A DNA stretch of 64,000 bases from Caenorhabditis elegans (lineage: Eukaryota; Nematoda; Chromadorea; Rhabditida; Rhabditidae): assembly GCF_000002985.6 (NCBI RefSeq), contig NC_003279.8, positions 13,206,001 to 13,270,000 on the forward strand. The letters run 5' to 3'. Below the pieces are notes generated by a model. That model did no database searches and was not told the origin of the DNA. It saw only the letters and a program-made list of their open reading frames with translations. Position numbers and translations under genes: made by a program. Below, in pieces: positions 1-10,622 of the stretch (positions within the stretch are counted from its first letter, which is position 1; each line of letters begins with the position of its first letter).

Positions 1-1759
1 TACCAGACGAAGACACTTTCTTTAGTTCATACACCGTTTGAAAACAAGATGCAAGTGGAAGATAACCTACTAAGGTGACGGAGAGCGGAGGGAATACGAG
101 AACCTTGTTCATCGCAATCCTTGAAAAATTAAACTTATTTTTGTTAGTTTTTTTTTTCAGTCCAGTTTGCCGAGCACAGCTGAAAACTGCAAATGCGACA
201 CAGTCAACGAAGATTTTTGCTACGTCAATCCGCAGAATTCAAGCTCAATTGGGATGAAGTTTGACTGTAGTCTCGTCGGCACTTTGGAGTTTCTGAGTGA
301 GTAATCCGTGCTTATATACTTATAGTCATACTTATACTTATATTCATATTTATATTCTATACTTGTATACTTATATTCATAGCTACTTTGACAACTATGT
401 TATTTTTTGTATTTATAGTTTGATTTAAAATTAGTGAATTGCAGTGTTATTCCCGTACGATGTACATTTATTAAAAGTTTCAAGAGAGTACTTTAACGTT
501 ACTGAGATCACTATTACAACGTATTTTTATTAAACTTTTAACAGAACATATTTTAAAACTCCCGATCAATTTTTATAGGCGCAAGAAGTAGTCCGCATAA
601 TTATTGTCCACCCAGTACAACTTAGGCTAAAACTGTAAGGTGCGCTATAGGACCAGACTTCAATTCTATTGAATACCGTTTTGCCAATCAGGCCTTGAAT
701 CAGTTTTTCAATGAGTCCATATGGCCAAAGTCCGGCTTAAGTAGGCTCAGTCGCCACATGGCGTAAAATATTCTGAGATACAATACTTTTACTTTTTACA
801 GACTTGCTGGACGAACCGGAAAGTTTCCTGAACACTACCGAAACATCGAGATCGGTGGAATCATTAGTATTCGTGTCGGCCACATCAGATAGTCATTTGA
901 AATACACTCTGGAATCATACGCATCAATTCGAAGATATTATCCTACCAACAAGTTTATTATCTATAGACTAAACGTGAATGTGACACCGTTGAGCCATTT
1001 TCCGGACAACGAGAATTTGGAATTCCGACATTTCGAAGCGTCAAGATATCCTGATTTTGTGAGAAATGCATTGACATACAGCTTCAAGCCTTTGATAATT
1101 TCGGAAGTGTTGAAAGAGTACCCGATGGTCTGGTGGAACGATGCTCACTTTTCGATGGTAGAGCCTACCGTGGTTGAGACCGTGCTCAACGAAGTTGGAT
1201 CAGGGAAGGTACCATCTTCGGTTGTGCCAGTTGTTGGCACAGACCATAGCAATTTTGCTGTGTTGCATCCAGGTTATCTTTTAGTTGTTCTTTATTTTGA
1301 AATTCAAAATAATTCTGAATTTTAGAATTACTAAAGTTTTTCCCCTCACACTCGATCCAATTGCAACTGGAGCAGAGGCAAATGGCGGCCAGCGTGATAT
1401 TTGTGCAAAGAACAAATTATTCTGTAAAGCTTTTGAAATGGTGAGGATTTTTTGTACTAATTCAGTGCAAAAAATCAATGCATTCCTAAAATTGCAGGTG
1501 GGTACTGTGTGCGCTTACCGAGAACTGTATGAGCCCACCGGATGCTCGACTGTCATGCAAGTTCCACTGGAACAAGTTCAAACGGCATGCCAGTTGCTTT
1601 AGGTATGTTCTATGGCAGAAAATATTTTGCTTTAAATTTTTGTAAGTTTATTTCAGATTCGATCAGTCAATTCTAAATCAACTGCTCTTGAATGATTTCC
1701 AGGATTATCGGAAATATTTTATAAAGGAAGCTCACGATGCATACGAGACGTCTTATTAA
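1..1759 (+). CDS. DUF1647 family protein, 5' end outside window
   Basis: Exons read as 166-296, 802-1272, 1326-1440, 1498-1602 and 1657-1759 (TAA), with a possible earlier exon at 1-74 (open, donor AG|GTGACG). All junction phases agree. Exon 2 gives the Cys motif CKCDTVNEDFCYVNP followed by FDCSLVGTLEFL. Exon 3 gives LVFVSATSDSHLKYTLESY, the start of the DUF1647 domain, and later VWWNDAHF. Exons 4-6 give CALTENCMSPP and a Cys-rich tail. DUF1647 proteins are nematode type II or secreted proteins of unknown function; the fold has been compared to glycosyltransferases, which I treat as inference. The second copy at 21995-23701 shares the exon order and the 115-nt fourth exon, which supports this model. 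The signal-anchor exon seen in that paralogue is not visible here and should lie upstream of the window. Confidence 0.82.
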
Positions 1760-2440
1760 TGAAAATTCTATATTTAAATCTTGTCAAAGTGATCTCATAA
1801 TTTTTTGAATTACATAAGTATAAATTCTAAAGCTTTCATTTCAAAATTGCCGTGTATATAAATTGCCGTGTATTGCCGTGTAATATCGTCACCTTTGTTC
1901 GTAAAGAAGGAGTAACAACGATTTTGAACCTGTGGGCCTATAATGTGCTCAAATAAACAAATTAAAAGTTGAAACTTATCCTCAGTTATTAAATACATCA
2001 ATTGTTTTTCATTTAGTAAATCTCCGGACAAGATAACCTACGAAAACTGAAAAATTTGCTAACGGATCTTCATGGCGTCAAACTTTGATCGGAATGAACG
2101 ATTGCTTTGCGGCAAGGTTGTTAACTTTTTTCAGAAATTTTCTGGGTTATAGCCGCACCTGTCAAAGGGTAAGTGTTAGTCTTGTTTGCCTCCCAAAAAA
2201 TCTCAACGCAACCTCTCTGTTCTGTGCCACATTTACGGGAAGTTTTAAAAATTGAATTCTAGACTATTTATTATATATTTGCAATATTCCAAAACCTTTT
2301 ATGATATTCAGAAACCTAACAGAAAATTGAACTTCCTATTTTTCATAGTTTGCATCTTACAATCTTACGAATCTTACGAACAATAACAAAACGAGGGACC
2401 CTATCACAGCGACATCACTTACAGTGAGTTATAGCTAAAA
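1760..2440. other. Intergenic, no gene seen
   Basis: AT-rich spacer between the DUF1647 gene and the GT14 gene on the same strand. No ORF here has splice support or family resemblance. It should hold the GT14 promoter, but I see no recognisable site. Confidence 0.6.
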
Positions 2441-4462
2441 ATGAAGAACTTCCTGTCGAAAAATGTACAAAATCCACTCTCGGTATGTACTTTAATAATG
2501 TTATATAACACAATGTGGACAACATATTTGCATATATCAAGACCCAGATTCGGTAAGTTTTTGATAAAAGCCAGGGCTTTTTAAAGAAGCCCGTAATTTC
2601 AATTTCAGACACCACATTATCGACTGAAAGAAAGCTTTTTATATTGGAGAGGATGATAGAATCATTCCGAAAAGGTGGTCAGATGTGCAAAAATGAAAGA
2701 TATTATTGTAAGCGACCGGAAACGGCACATGTCGACTGTGGACGAGTTTTGCGAGGAGACAAGGTTCGAGTATAATGATAAAGTTTGGAAATCAGGTGTT
2801 TTCAAAAGCGGTTGGCAACTTCTATCTATTATCAGTTAAAAAATTATATGTAAAGTTTCTGTGTTCAGACTTATCTGGAAACTCTTTCTGGAAAATATCG
2901 GATACCACTAATCCCAAATGAGCAACTCAATATGTCTTGTGAAGCTATCTCAGAAAGAGTAGTACCTAAAAATGCCAAGTTCAAGCCCCTCAAACTGAAC
3001 GGAACAGCTTTTGCCAGAGTCGTGTACGTGGAATATGAATTTATAGAAAAACAAGTGCAAGCCGCTTATCATTACCAAAACTGGTTTTGTTTTGCCGTCG
3101 ATAGAAATTCTTCAATTGAATTTCAAAAGAAAATGAAACAACTTGCAGAGGGCTTGCCAAATGTCATTCTACTTCCAGGTAAAAGCTTAAGTTTGAGAAT
3201 AAGACGATAATTGCATAGAAACAATTTATTTACAGTCACAGAGTCCTATGACGAAGATGGACACAATATAAACTCAGCTCACTATCGATGCATGATGGAG
3301 CTTGTTACTCGACCAGGATGGAGCTATCTCGTTCTCTTACAAAACTTTGACCTTATAACCAAATCAGTGTACGAGATGGATCGAATTTTTGAATTATTGG
3401 ACGGAGCAAATGATGTAAACTTAGCTAGCAAACGACCAGGCCGAAGAAAGCCAAACCTGAAGTGGGATTTGAAAACGCTCAAGTTGTTTCGTAATAGTGA
3501 GTTGGGCACGCTTTGATTATTTTTTGATTGTTTAGACGTCTAGTTGATTCAAACCCAATTTTAGAATTGATCCAAACTTACGTATTTTCAGAAACTATTA
3601 TAAATAAAACAATATTGAACTCTGAAATCGAAATTTCAACCGGGTACGTGCAGGCCTCACTGTCTCGAGCGGCTGCCCAATGGTTGATTAATGACGTCGA
3701 TGTGACAACTTTCATGAATCAACTAAATCAATCTGTAAGCCCTAATAACCCTCGCCTAAAACTTGAAAAAAATTTTTTTAGGCCAAAGCTTGTGACGAGC
3801 AATTTATTTCCACTTTTCAAATAAACGAAGCATTAAAAATGCCAGGACATTTCACCAGTCAGTGCATCCGTCGCGGAATAAGTTTACCTAGTTTTACCAG
3901 GTTTGTGGCGCCATAAAAAATTTTTAATTGAGTACTGCTCCGTATTAATAGTGTTCTAGATTTTCCCGCTGGGTCCTTCCGGATCAGAACACTAGAGAAA
4001 ATTGTTCAACACAAGCCGTAAGACATAATCTGTGTTTGTTTGGTATCGAAGACTTCCGAACGCTCTCCGAAATGCCAGTTTTGTTATTTAATAAGGTTTG
4101 AGCAAACTCTTTACAGCTTCAAAACAAATTTCAGTTCAGGTTATTCCAGGCTTTGACTACTCTATCGTTGATTGCACTGCCGAGTTAATGTACAATCGAA
4201 CGTTTTTGGGACAGGTTGATCACGAGTTGCGTGAAGATTTTTATAGGAATCTTGTAAATGTGAGCTTTTTGGTTGCACTCATTAAATTGGAAGTGGTATC
4301 CAATTTGGAAAATAATTTTACGTAAACACAAAACCATTTCATTTTCGGGAAAAATTGGATTAAAAGCTCGTCTTTCTGCAGGTGCAATTCCACAAGAACC
4401 ATAACACACCAGGATATATTCTCAACTGTACGTCGGATTTTGAAGCTTTGAACTATTATTGA
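2441..4462 (+). CDS. GT14 core-2/I-branching beta-1,6-GlcNAc-transferase-like
   Basis: Nine exons: 2441-2552, 2609-2763, 2869-3178, 3236-3496, 3592-3734, 3782-3900, 3960-4095, 4140-4259 and 4382-4462 (TGA). All phases agree, giving 478 aa. The start was chosen because it yields a short cytoplasmic tail and a signal anchor (about residues 12-33), as expected for a Golgi type II enzyme. Family marks are RVVYVEYEFIEKQVQAAYHY, NWFCFAVDRNSS, YDEDGHNINSAHY, LVLLQNFDLIT, GYVQASLSRAAAQW, and ACDEQFISTFQIN followed by MPGHFTSQC. The E in DEQF (about residue 333) lines up with the proposed catalytic base of C2GnT enzymes. Such enzymes add branching GlcNAc to O-glycans, but substrates of the many worm paralogues are mostly unknown. 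The gene looks intact. Confidence 0.85.
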
Positions 4463-4584
4463 TTGAGCTTGCTGTATATGTTCATATGGATATCCAAGTT
4501 TGATCTGGTTATTTTCAATGCCTTTTTATGGTTTACTAATAATTGAGACGATAAATTTCATATTTTTTATTTAAATAAATTAAC

Positions 4585-5363
4585 TCATTTGGCAAGTTTT
4601 CCGCAAGCGGCAGCCTGATTCTCACTTGATGAACAGACCATATCGTCAAGCTCTCCATGATAATAATTAAAACGAGCCGGATCTATATCAGACGACAAGT
4701 GAATGATTTGCAGACATTGCGGATTTTTATTCCAATTTGGCGATTGTGCACCATATCTGAAGCCATTGTTTCCAGTTGTGTGTCCATCAGACCACTCGTA
4801 AAATCCCTCGTATCCACAAGAAGACACCCATGGACACAAGGGATTTCTTCTACCACCAACCCATGCCAGCGGGTAATCACCTCCACCATTCTCTAGGATT
4901 ACTTTTTTCAAGGCATCTGAAGCAATAATAATTGAGATCATAAACCAATAGTCAGTAGAAACTCACCTGCGACAGTCGTTCGTTCTACTCCATTGTATAA
5001 ACCTGTCAGTGTTGCTCCATATTCTTTACACTTGGCCTCGGCAACACTTTGAGGTCCTCTTCAAAAATCTTTTAAAAATACCTAAATTTTTCAGAATTTG
5101 TGTTTCTTTACTAACCTTAACACACCATTTTCCTTGTGGTCTGGTGAATGTTATCCAATCCGGAGGACAAAATAGATCCTGTGGTGACGGAGGTGGTCGT
5201 GGAGGTCTTCCATAATCATGGTGATGATGTCCAGGACCTTTGTGATTTCTTTTTTCCTATGAGGAAGAAGATGAAGCAAGCCCTCCGCCACCAGGACCTA
5301 CGATGATTCCGGTGGATGCATGTATTTCAAAAAGTAGAATCAAAAAAGGGGGAAAATCTTCAT
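4585..5363 (-). pseudogene. C-type lectin domain gene, probably inactive
   Basis: Minus-strand C-type lectin-like (CTLD) gene. The 5' exon starts at 5363 with a signal peptide (MKIFPLFLILLFEIHASTG), then a Gly/Ser/His-rich linker, CPPDWITF and QGKWCVK. The last exon (4585-4916) has WVGGRRNPLCPW, YEWSDGHTTG, QCLQI and ELDDMVCSS. Two problems are visible. TAG at 5257-5259 lies in frame between the Ser run and EKRNHKGPG. Near 5060-5068 the exon start lacks 4 nt against the head-to-head copy, putting TGA in frame before RGPQSVAEAKC. A 45-nt intron (GTAGGT...CATAG) could remove the first stop, but it would be very short and GC-rich. The protein would be a secreted sugar-binding or immune-type lectin. 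I infer a recent pseudogene. Confidence 0.6.
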
Positions 5364-5819
5364 AACTGAACCCGAAAAATTAGTACTGCAAACGAAAGGT
5401 TTTATACCGCATTTATATTCTTTCGCGAACACATTTCATTGCTATATTTTATGGTTTTTGTTGCAAAACTTAATGCAAGCAGAAATGAGTTGTTCCGGCC
5501 AATATCATATTCGCTTTATGTTTTGCGGTGTTTTTCTAGAGTTGTTCAAAAGCGTATTATTCAAACAATATGATAGTAAGCAAAAAATATAATCTATCTG
5601 GTCCGTCTGCCGGTATAGTGTGACCAACAATCTTCCCGCTTGCTCTGTTGTTCTCCCTCCCTGTGAAAGAGGTGATGTTTTTTGCTGCACAAAAGGGTTT
5701 GCACAAAATACACAGAGGGATTCAGCTGTCAATTACTTCGAACTTTGAAATATAAACCATGAAGCAAAGGGATAAAAAACGTTTTCGCAAAAAAGGTATA
5801 AAAACGATAAAAACGGCAA
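5364..5819. other. Spacer between head-to-head lectin genes
   Basis: Region between two divergent C-type lectin copies, so it would hold both promoters. The plus-strand copy has no recognisable signal-peptide exon here. The ATG at 5759 runs into a stop after about 24 codons and is out of frame with the lectin exon. Confidence 0.45.
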
Positions 5820-6306
5820 AGGCGTCATCATAATCATGGAAGACCTCCAAGGCCACGTCCACCACGTCCACCACGGGCTCCAGCTTGTCCGTCGGATTGG
5901 ATGACATTCGATCGACCACAAGGAAAATGGTGTGTTAAGGTTAGTATATTACTTCTTTCAGATTTGAAAAAAAATTGTACAACAAACTTTAACTGAAATT
6001 TTTTGTATTTTTCGTCCTGGTTATGAGACTCTTAACTCCCGGACTCTTTTGGTTAGATATATTAAGTTTAAACCAGTGTTTACAGGCTTTCTATATGAGA
6101 GGAATTCAAAGTGTTGCGGAAGCAAAGTGTAAAGAAAATGGAGCAACACTGACCGGTTTCCAAAATGCAGATGAACGAATGAAAACCGCAAGTGAGCTCA
6201 CACTTATCATTTTGATCTCAAAAATATATTGTAACCTCAGATGCATTGCGAAAAGTTATCCTTGAGAATGGCGGAAGTGGCCAACCACTGTCATGGGTTG
6301 GTGGTA

Positions 6307-7547
6307 TCAGGTTGTCCCATAAGTTTTTGTACTATTTTTTTTTGAAAAAAATTTATTTCTCTCAAGCGACAAGTAGTACTATTCACACAAGTATTCACCA
6401 TTAGTGTCCACCACTTGTTGCCATTTACTAGGTAACATCATGATGCCACGGGAGAAGAAATCCGGCGAACGCGATGAGAAGAAAGTGGAGAGTTCAGTTT
6501 TGAGATGCTCTTCGTCGTCGAATTGCTTGTCGCGCATGTAGTCACTGAGAGACAAGAACAAATGGTAGTCGGTTGGTGCAAGATCTGGAGAATATGGTGG
6601 ATGCGGTAAAACAGTCCAACCAAGATCTTGCAGCTTTTGGAAAGTCTTCTTGGCGACAGGAGGCCTAGCATTATCGTGAAGAAAATATAGTTTTTCATAT
6701 TTTCCGTTGGTCTTCTCTGCAACTCGGTCCAGTTGGGCACAATAGTAATCAGCAGTGATAGTTTTATTAGTTGGCAACAATTCCCAGTGCACGGGTCCTT
6801 GAACACCCCACCAGACACAGATCATAATCTTTTTTGGGTGAAGATCAGGCTTTGGCGTCGGTATTCCTTTCTCACCGATCGGAAGCCATTGACGTTTTCT
6901 GGAATGGTTAACATAGAGCACCCACTTCTCATCTCCAATAACCAGATTGTTCAGCCAATCGAACTTTCGACGAAAAGTTAGAAGTTGAGTACAAACGTTG
7001 ACCCGAGTGAGCTTCTGTGATGCCGAAAGTTCATGAGGCACCCAAATTCCAAGTTTTGAAGTAAAACCAAGGCGACCCAAGTGACGTGCAATTGTGCTAT
7101 GACAACACTCAAGCTTCTCTTCCATTTCACGAAGACTAAGACGAGGCTCTTCCTCCACCAGCTTCACTAGGTCTTCTTCATTTAACTCTACCAGTCGCCC
7201 AGAACGTTCTATTTCTTCGAGACTGAAGTCGCCGTTCTTGAACTTTTGAAACCAACTCTTTGCTGTATTATAAGAGAGTGCTCCCTCACCCATCGCACCG
7301 CATATGTTTCGTTCCGCTTCCATTGCTGAATGACCAAGACGAAATTCATAAAGAAGAAGCAATCTAACGTCTCGACGTTCAAGTTTGATGATTGTCATCG
7401 TGGCAAAGTAGAAATGGATGAAATGAATCTTTTCTGAAAGGGGACGACCCGACCTTGACACGACCTACAATGAAAAAATTTTAAAACTTTCTAGAAGTTT
7501 TGGAAAAATATTTGAAAAAAAGTACAAAAACTTATGGGACAACCTGA
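6307..7547 (-). mobile_element. Mariner transposon with perfect inverted ends
   Basis: 1,241-bp element flanked by a TA duplication (6305-6306 and 7548-7549). The first 27 bp (starting TCAGGTTGTCCCATAAG) are repeated exactly in inverse at the right end. A full-length transposase ORF lies inside on the minus strand. Complete ends, a clean target duplication and an open frame suggest recent insertion. Confidence 0.93.
6379..7398 (-). CDS. Mariner transposase (D,D34D)
   Basis: Uninterrupted frame. The first ATG (7396-7398) gives 339 aa, close to the usual mariner length of about 345; the frame stays open upstream to 7461 but without an ATG. An N-terminal helix-turn-helix region (AKSWFQKFKNGDFSLEE) is followed by a second DNA-binding helix region (CCHSTIARHLGRLGF). 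The catalytic core has VIGDEKWVLYVN (first Asp), LHDNARP (second Asp) and YSPDLAPTDYHLF (third Asp). Exactly 34 residues separate the second and third Asp, the mariner signature. It cuts at the element ends and inserts at TA. All key residues are present, so activity is possible but untested. Confidence 0.93.
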   Translation of the reverse strand: MTIIKLERRDVRLLLLYEFRLGHSAMEAERNICGAMGEGALSYNTAKSWFQKFKNGDFSLEEIERSGRLVELNEEDLVKLVEEEPRLSLREMEEKLECCHSTIARHLGRLGFTSKLGIWVPHELSASQKLTRVNVCTQLLTFRRKFDWLNNLVIGDEKWVLYVNHSRKRQWLPIGEKGIPTPKPDLHPKKIMICVWWGVQGPVHWELLPTNKTITADYYCAQLDRVAEKTNGKYEKLYFLHDNARPPVAKKTFQKLQDLGWTVLPHPPYSPDLAPTDYHLFLSLSDYMRDKQFDDEEHLKTELSTFFSSRSPDFFSRGIMMLPSKWQQVVDTNGEYLCE

Positions 7548-8109
7548 TAGAAGAAATCCGTTGTGTCCATGGATTGCCTGTGGACGCCAGCGAGTTTTCG
7601 AATGGTCTGATGGACATACAACGGGGAGTGATGGCTTCCAATGGGGTAGTATTGAGCCGAACTCGAATTCTGACCCATGTATGCAAATGGTTGTTAATTT
7701 GGTGTCTGACGGTCCGGCTCGTTTTGGGTTTTTACACGGAGAACTCGACGATGTCTATTGTCACACCGACATTACCGGCGCTGCTTGTGGAAAACTTCCC
7801 GAATAAAACGTTTTGTTTCGGAAAATAAAAAATTTCGAAGAATTTTTAAAAACATTTTTTACATATATATTCGGCATCAGGGGCCAATTTGGAGTCATTT
7901 AAAAGGGTCACCAGCGGACAAGCAGCCGCTCATGGGTACGTTTTGATAGAGCAACTTTGGAGTTCTAAAAAGAAATCATACAACTAATTTGGATTAACGC
8001 ACTATCAGTATTTCTGACGACATGCATTTATTTAAACAAATTGGTCGTCTTCTTTTCCTTGGCTTGTGTTACCAGCAAAGAAGTTTAAAATAAAAAAATT
8101 TCAAATCAT

Positions 8110-10206
8110 TTATTGACTGGTTGTATTGGTTGTAGGTTTATTCAAAGAACTATAGTACTTTATTTCACCTATTCTTGCAACTGTTGGGCACTGAAGAATC
8201 ATTTTATAGATGGTAAATGCTTGCAAATCACTATTCCATTCCAAATAAAACGTCCATCTCGAATCATACACAAGTTTGTCATTTCCAGGTGTCCAAATGA
8301 TTCTTATACGTGCCCACATCTTCTCTCCAGTCTCTGAAATATCATTCTTCTTCCCTAAGGTGTATCCTTCCATTCGTCCGTGTGTATCCTTGTTCAACTT
8401 CCAGAATGTGTGCTTGAGCTGGTCTAAAAATGTTTTTGAAATAATTTTACTTTATTAGCTCTAAACTAACACATATCCGTCCCCTTTTCCATCTCCTCTC
8501 CCTTTCCAGCGCAATTTTCAACCTCATATGTAGGACTTGTCAGCGCTACAATAGCTTCGGCGAAATTGTACCACAACTCTGGATTGTTAACCATCAGTTG
8601 AAGTCTGGAATTTTATAAAATGTTGAGTAGAACTTGAAAACCTAACTCACCTCGATCCAATAATCTCCCGATAAACTAATGCGTGCTTCTTCATCAAGTC
8701 AGCCTCTGGAACTGCAATTGTTGGACACATCACCTCGAATTTATTGATCAGCCATTCTTTGTCCCCATGAACATCCTGGAATTGTAAGATTCAAGTTTAT
8801 CAGGCCAAAACAAGACCCCAAAAAGACCCTACATATTTGAATTGCAACTTAAAACTGAATTCCTCCGTCGGATGAATATCTTCCGTGCCAACATGTACCA
8901 ACATGGTCACTCTGAACACAAGTCGATCGTAAACTCCACCAGTAATTTGTACCAATGTGTGTTCATTCTGTAAAACGGGAATCTGTAATTGCACAACTTG
9001 GGGGCTCAACTTACTTCTCCTTTCACCGGTCGGCACATCATTTGGAACCATTCCCACCATTTAATAAAATCCTTCTTTGCCATTTTCTTCAACTCAGTCC
9101 CGTGACAAACTTCAATTTTGAGTTCTTTTTCTGAAGCGGAAGAATAGATCCAATCAAATGGGATTTCTGACACTTTTTGCTCAGTGTAAAACAATTCCTG
9201 AAGATGCTTGAGCAACTTGTCCCTTGTCTCTAATCTCTCTGGATCTAGTTCGTAAAGATTTGTATTTTCAAGGCTTACTCCACCATACTCTGTACATGCG
9301 CCAACTTCTTCAATCTTGGTAAGTGTGTAGTTACTGTATTTCTTTTCACCAAGAAGCCGCATGTGAACAACATAAATCATGGTTGCAGAGTATCCCCACG
9401 TAGATTTCGAATTGAATCGTACCATGAACTTGTTGTAAGCGTTATCCTCGATTGGGTAGGCACGCCAGGTCACATTCTGAAAGGAAGCGTTTTAAAGTAA
9501 TAGGAAACATGCTCAAAGTAGGGCTGACAAACTGGACATCGGATTTATCCAGATTTGAAGGTGCAAAATCTGAGCAATGGGTCGGTTTTTCATGTCACCC
9601 GACTGTTTCCGAGGCTGGCAAGTTATATTATCAAGAATGGTGAATGGGCAAACTCGGGAGATGTCGGGCGGTGTGAAAAATCTACTTATCGGCAATTTGC
9701 CAGAACCAACGATTTGACATCCGCAAACCGGTCCGATTTGGCAACCCTGCCTCAAAGTTATATGCAAACCTCTTTCTCGTTTCTTCTGTAGGTTTTTCTT
9801 TGCCTTTTCCAGTAGTCACTCATTTGATCTGAAATTATTCCTGCTGAAAACTGTCTTCCAAAACTGCTCACTTACAAAAGTTCAATGTCTCGTCTCCACC
9901 ACAAATCTTGCCCTCGAAGTTATTATCCATCAGACTGTACAAAATATCAGCACTCTCTTGAAACTTCAAATTGTCAGCTGACGATTGGCTGAGCAAGAGA
10001 CGAGCCACTAGTTCAGCCGAGTGATTTCTTGCAGCCTCCACTGTCTCCGCTGTTCTCCACATATAGTCTAAACGTTGGACTACTCCGAATTCACTCAACG
10101 AAAATCGTTTTCCAACTTTCTTGAGGACACGTTGAGTCTTCTTTGATGCATCCGTAGTTGTTATGCAAATGATAAAAAACAGCAGCGCAAATTGAAGAAA
10201 CTTCAT
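8110..10206 (-). CDS. Secreted nematode-specific repeat protein, splice donor damaged
   Basis: Seven exons on the minus strand: 9876-10206, 9770-9828, 9015-9476, 8833-8967, 8651-8775, 8477-8604 and 8110-8423, predicting 517 aa if all are joined. It starts with a signal peptide (MKFLQFALLFFIICITTTDA). The paralogue at 10623-12845 has the same exon plan. Repeating units end in motifs such as KFEVMCP and AFTIYKMILQCP, resembling the NTF2-like secreted proteins of Caenorhabditis; that family call is inference. The donor of exon 6 reads G|ATATGTG where the paralogue has G|GTGAGC, so the intron begins with AT. If not spliced, translation stops at TAG 8466-8468 and the last unit (about 104 residues) is lost. 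Intron 2 (9477-9769) also carries about 230 nt of extra sequence. Confidence 0.68.
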
Positions 10207-10622
10207 GCCGGTTGAAAATCGGTATTGATTGATTTTTGAGAAAACTGGTTTTTAATCAAAATACAACGTTGCAGTTAAAGGTTCACGTATAATTTTTTGA
10301 AGATAATAAATTGGATTTTTTTCACTTTTCAATGTTTTTTTTTAATTTTCAAATGACACACAAAAAATTCAAAACAAATAGGTCTCTAGTTTTAAACTAT
10401 CGCACCTATGGTCAGCCGCCTTATGACTGCCTGCCTACTGCACGCCTACCTGCTGTTGTACAGAGATGGTGTTCAGTTGATAGGGCGGAAAAAGGGTGTC
10501 TGATAGGGCGAGAAAATGTGCTCCAGTGACACATGATGGAAAGTCAATCCAATTCAAAGTTGGTTAAAACTTGGTGCCAAAAACATTCAACTAGTCAAAA
10601 AATCATTTATTCTATGGATTTC
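10207..10622. other. Intergenic, promoter of 8110-10206
   Basis: AT-rich spacer between two tandem minus-strand paralogues. No ORF with support. It must contain the upstream region of the gene starting at 10206. Confidence 0.5.

Larger units (their letters stand above)
5820..7806 (+). pseudogene. C-type lectin gene split by a mariner insertion
   Basis: Plus-strand paralogue of the lectin at 4585-5363. Exons: about 5820-5939 (Pro/Arg-rich linker, then CPSDWMTFDRPQGKWCVK), 6086-6191 (AFYMRGIQSVAEAKCKENG), and 6241 onward (ALRKVILENGGSGQPLSWVGG). That third exon is cut at 6306 by a mariner element and resumes at 7550 with RRNPLCPWIACG, EWSDGHTTG, ELDDVYCH and CGKLPE, stop at 7806. Removing the element and one TA restores WVGGRRNP, identical to the neighbour, so the insertion site is exact. 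The 5' part is also defective: an in-frame TAA lies just upstream of the linker and no signal-peptide exon is seen. Non-functional as it stands unless the element is spliced out or excised. Confidence 0.85.

Noticed and set aside
1281-1602. Overlapping plus- and minus-strand frames over the DUF1647 exons
   Set aside because: Splice-consistent exons in a single frame match the paralogue; the longer frames read through introns.
5722-5921. Minus-strand Asp/Val-rich frames in the lectin linker region
   Set aside because: They mirror the Pro/Arg-rich linker of the plus-strand lectin exon.
8470-8480. U12-type intron with AT donor
   Set aside because: Caenorhabditis lacks the minor spliceosome, and the site does not match ATATCC. 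A mutated GT donor is simpler.
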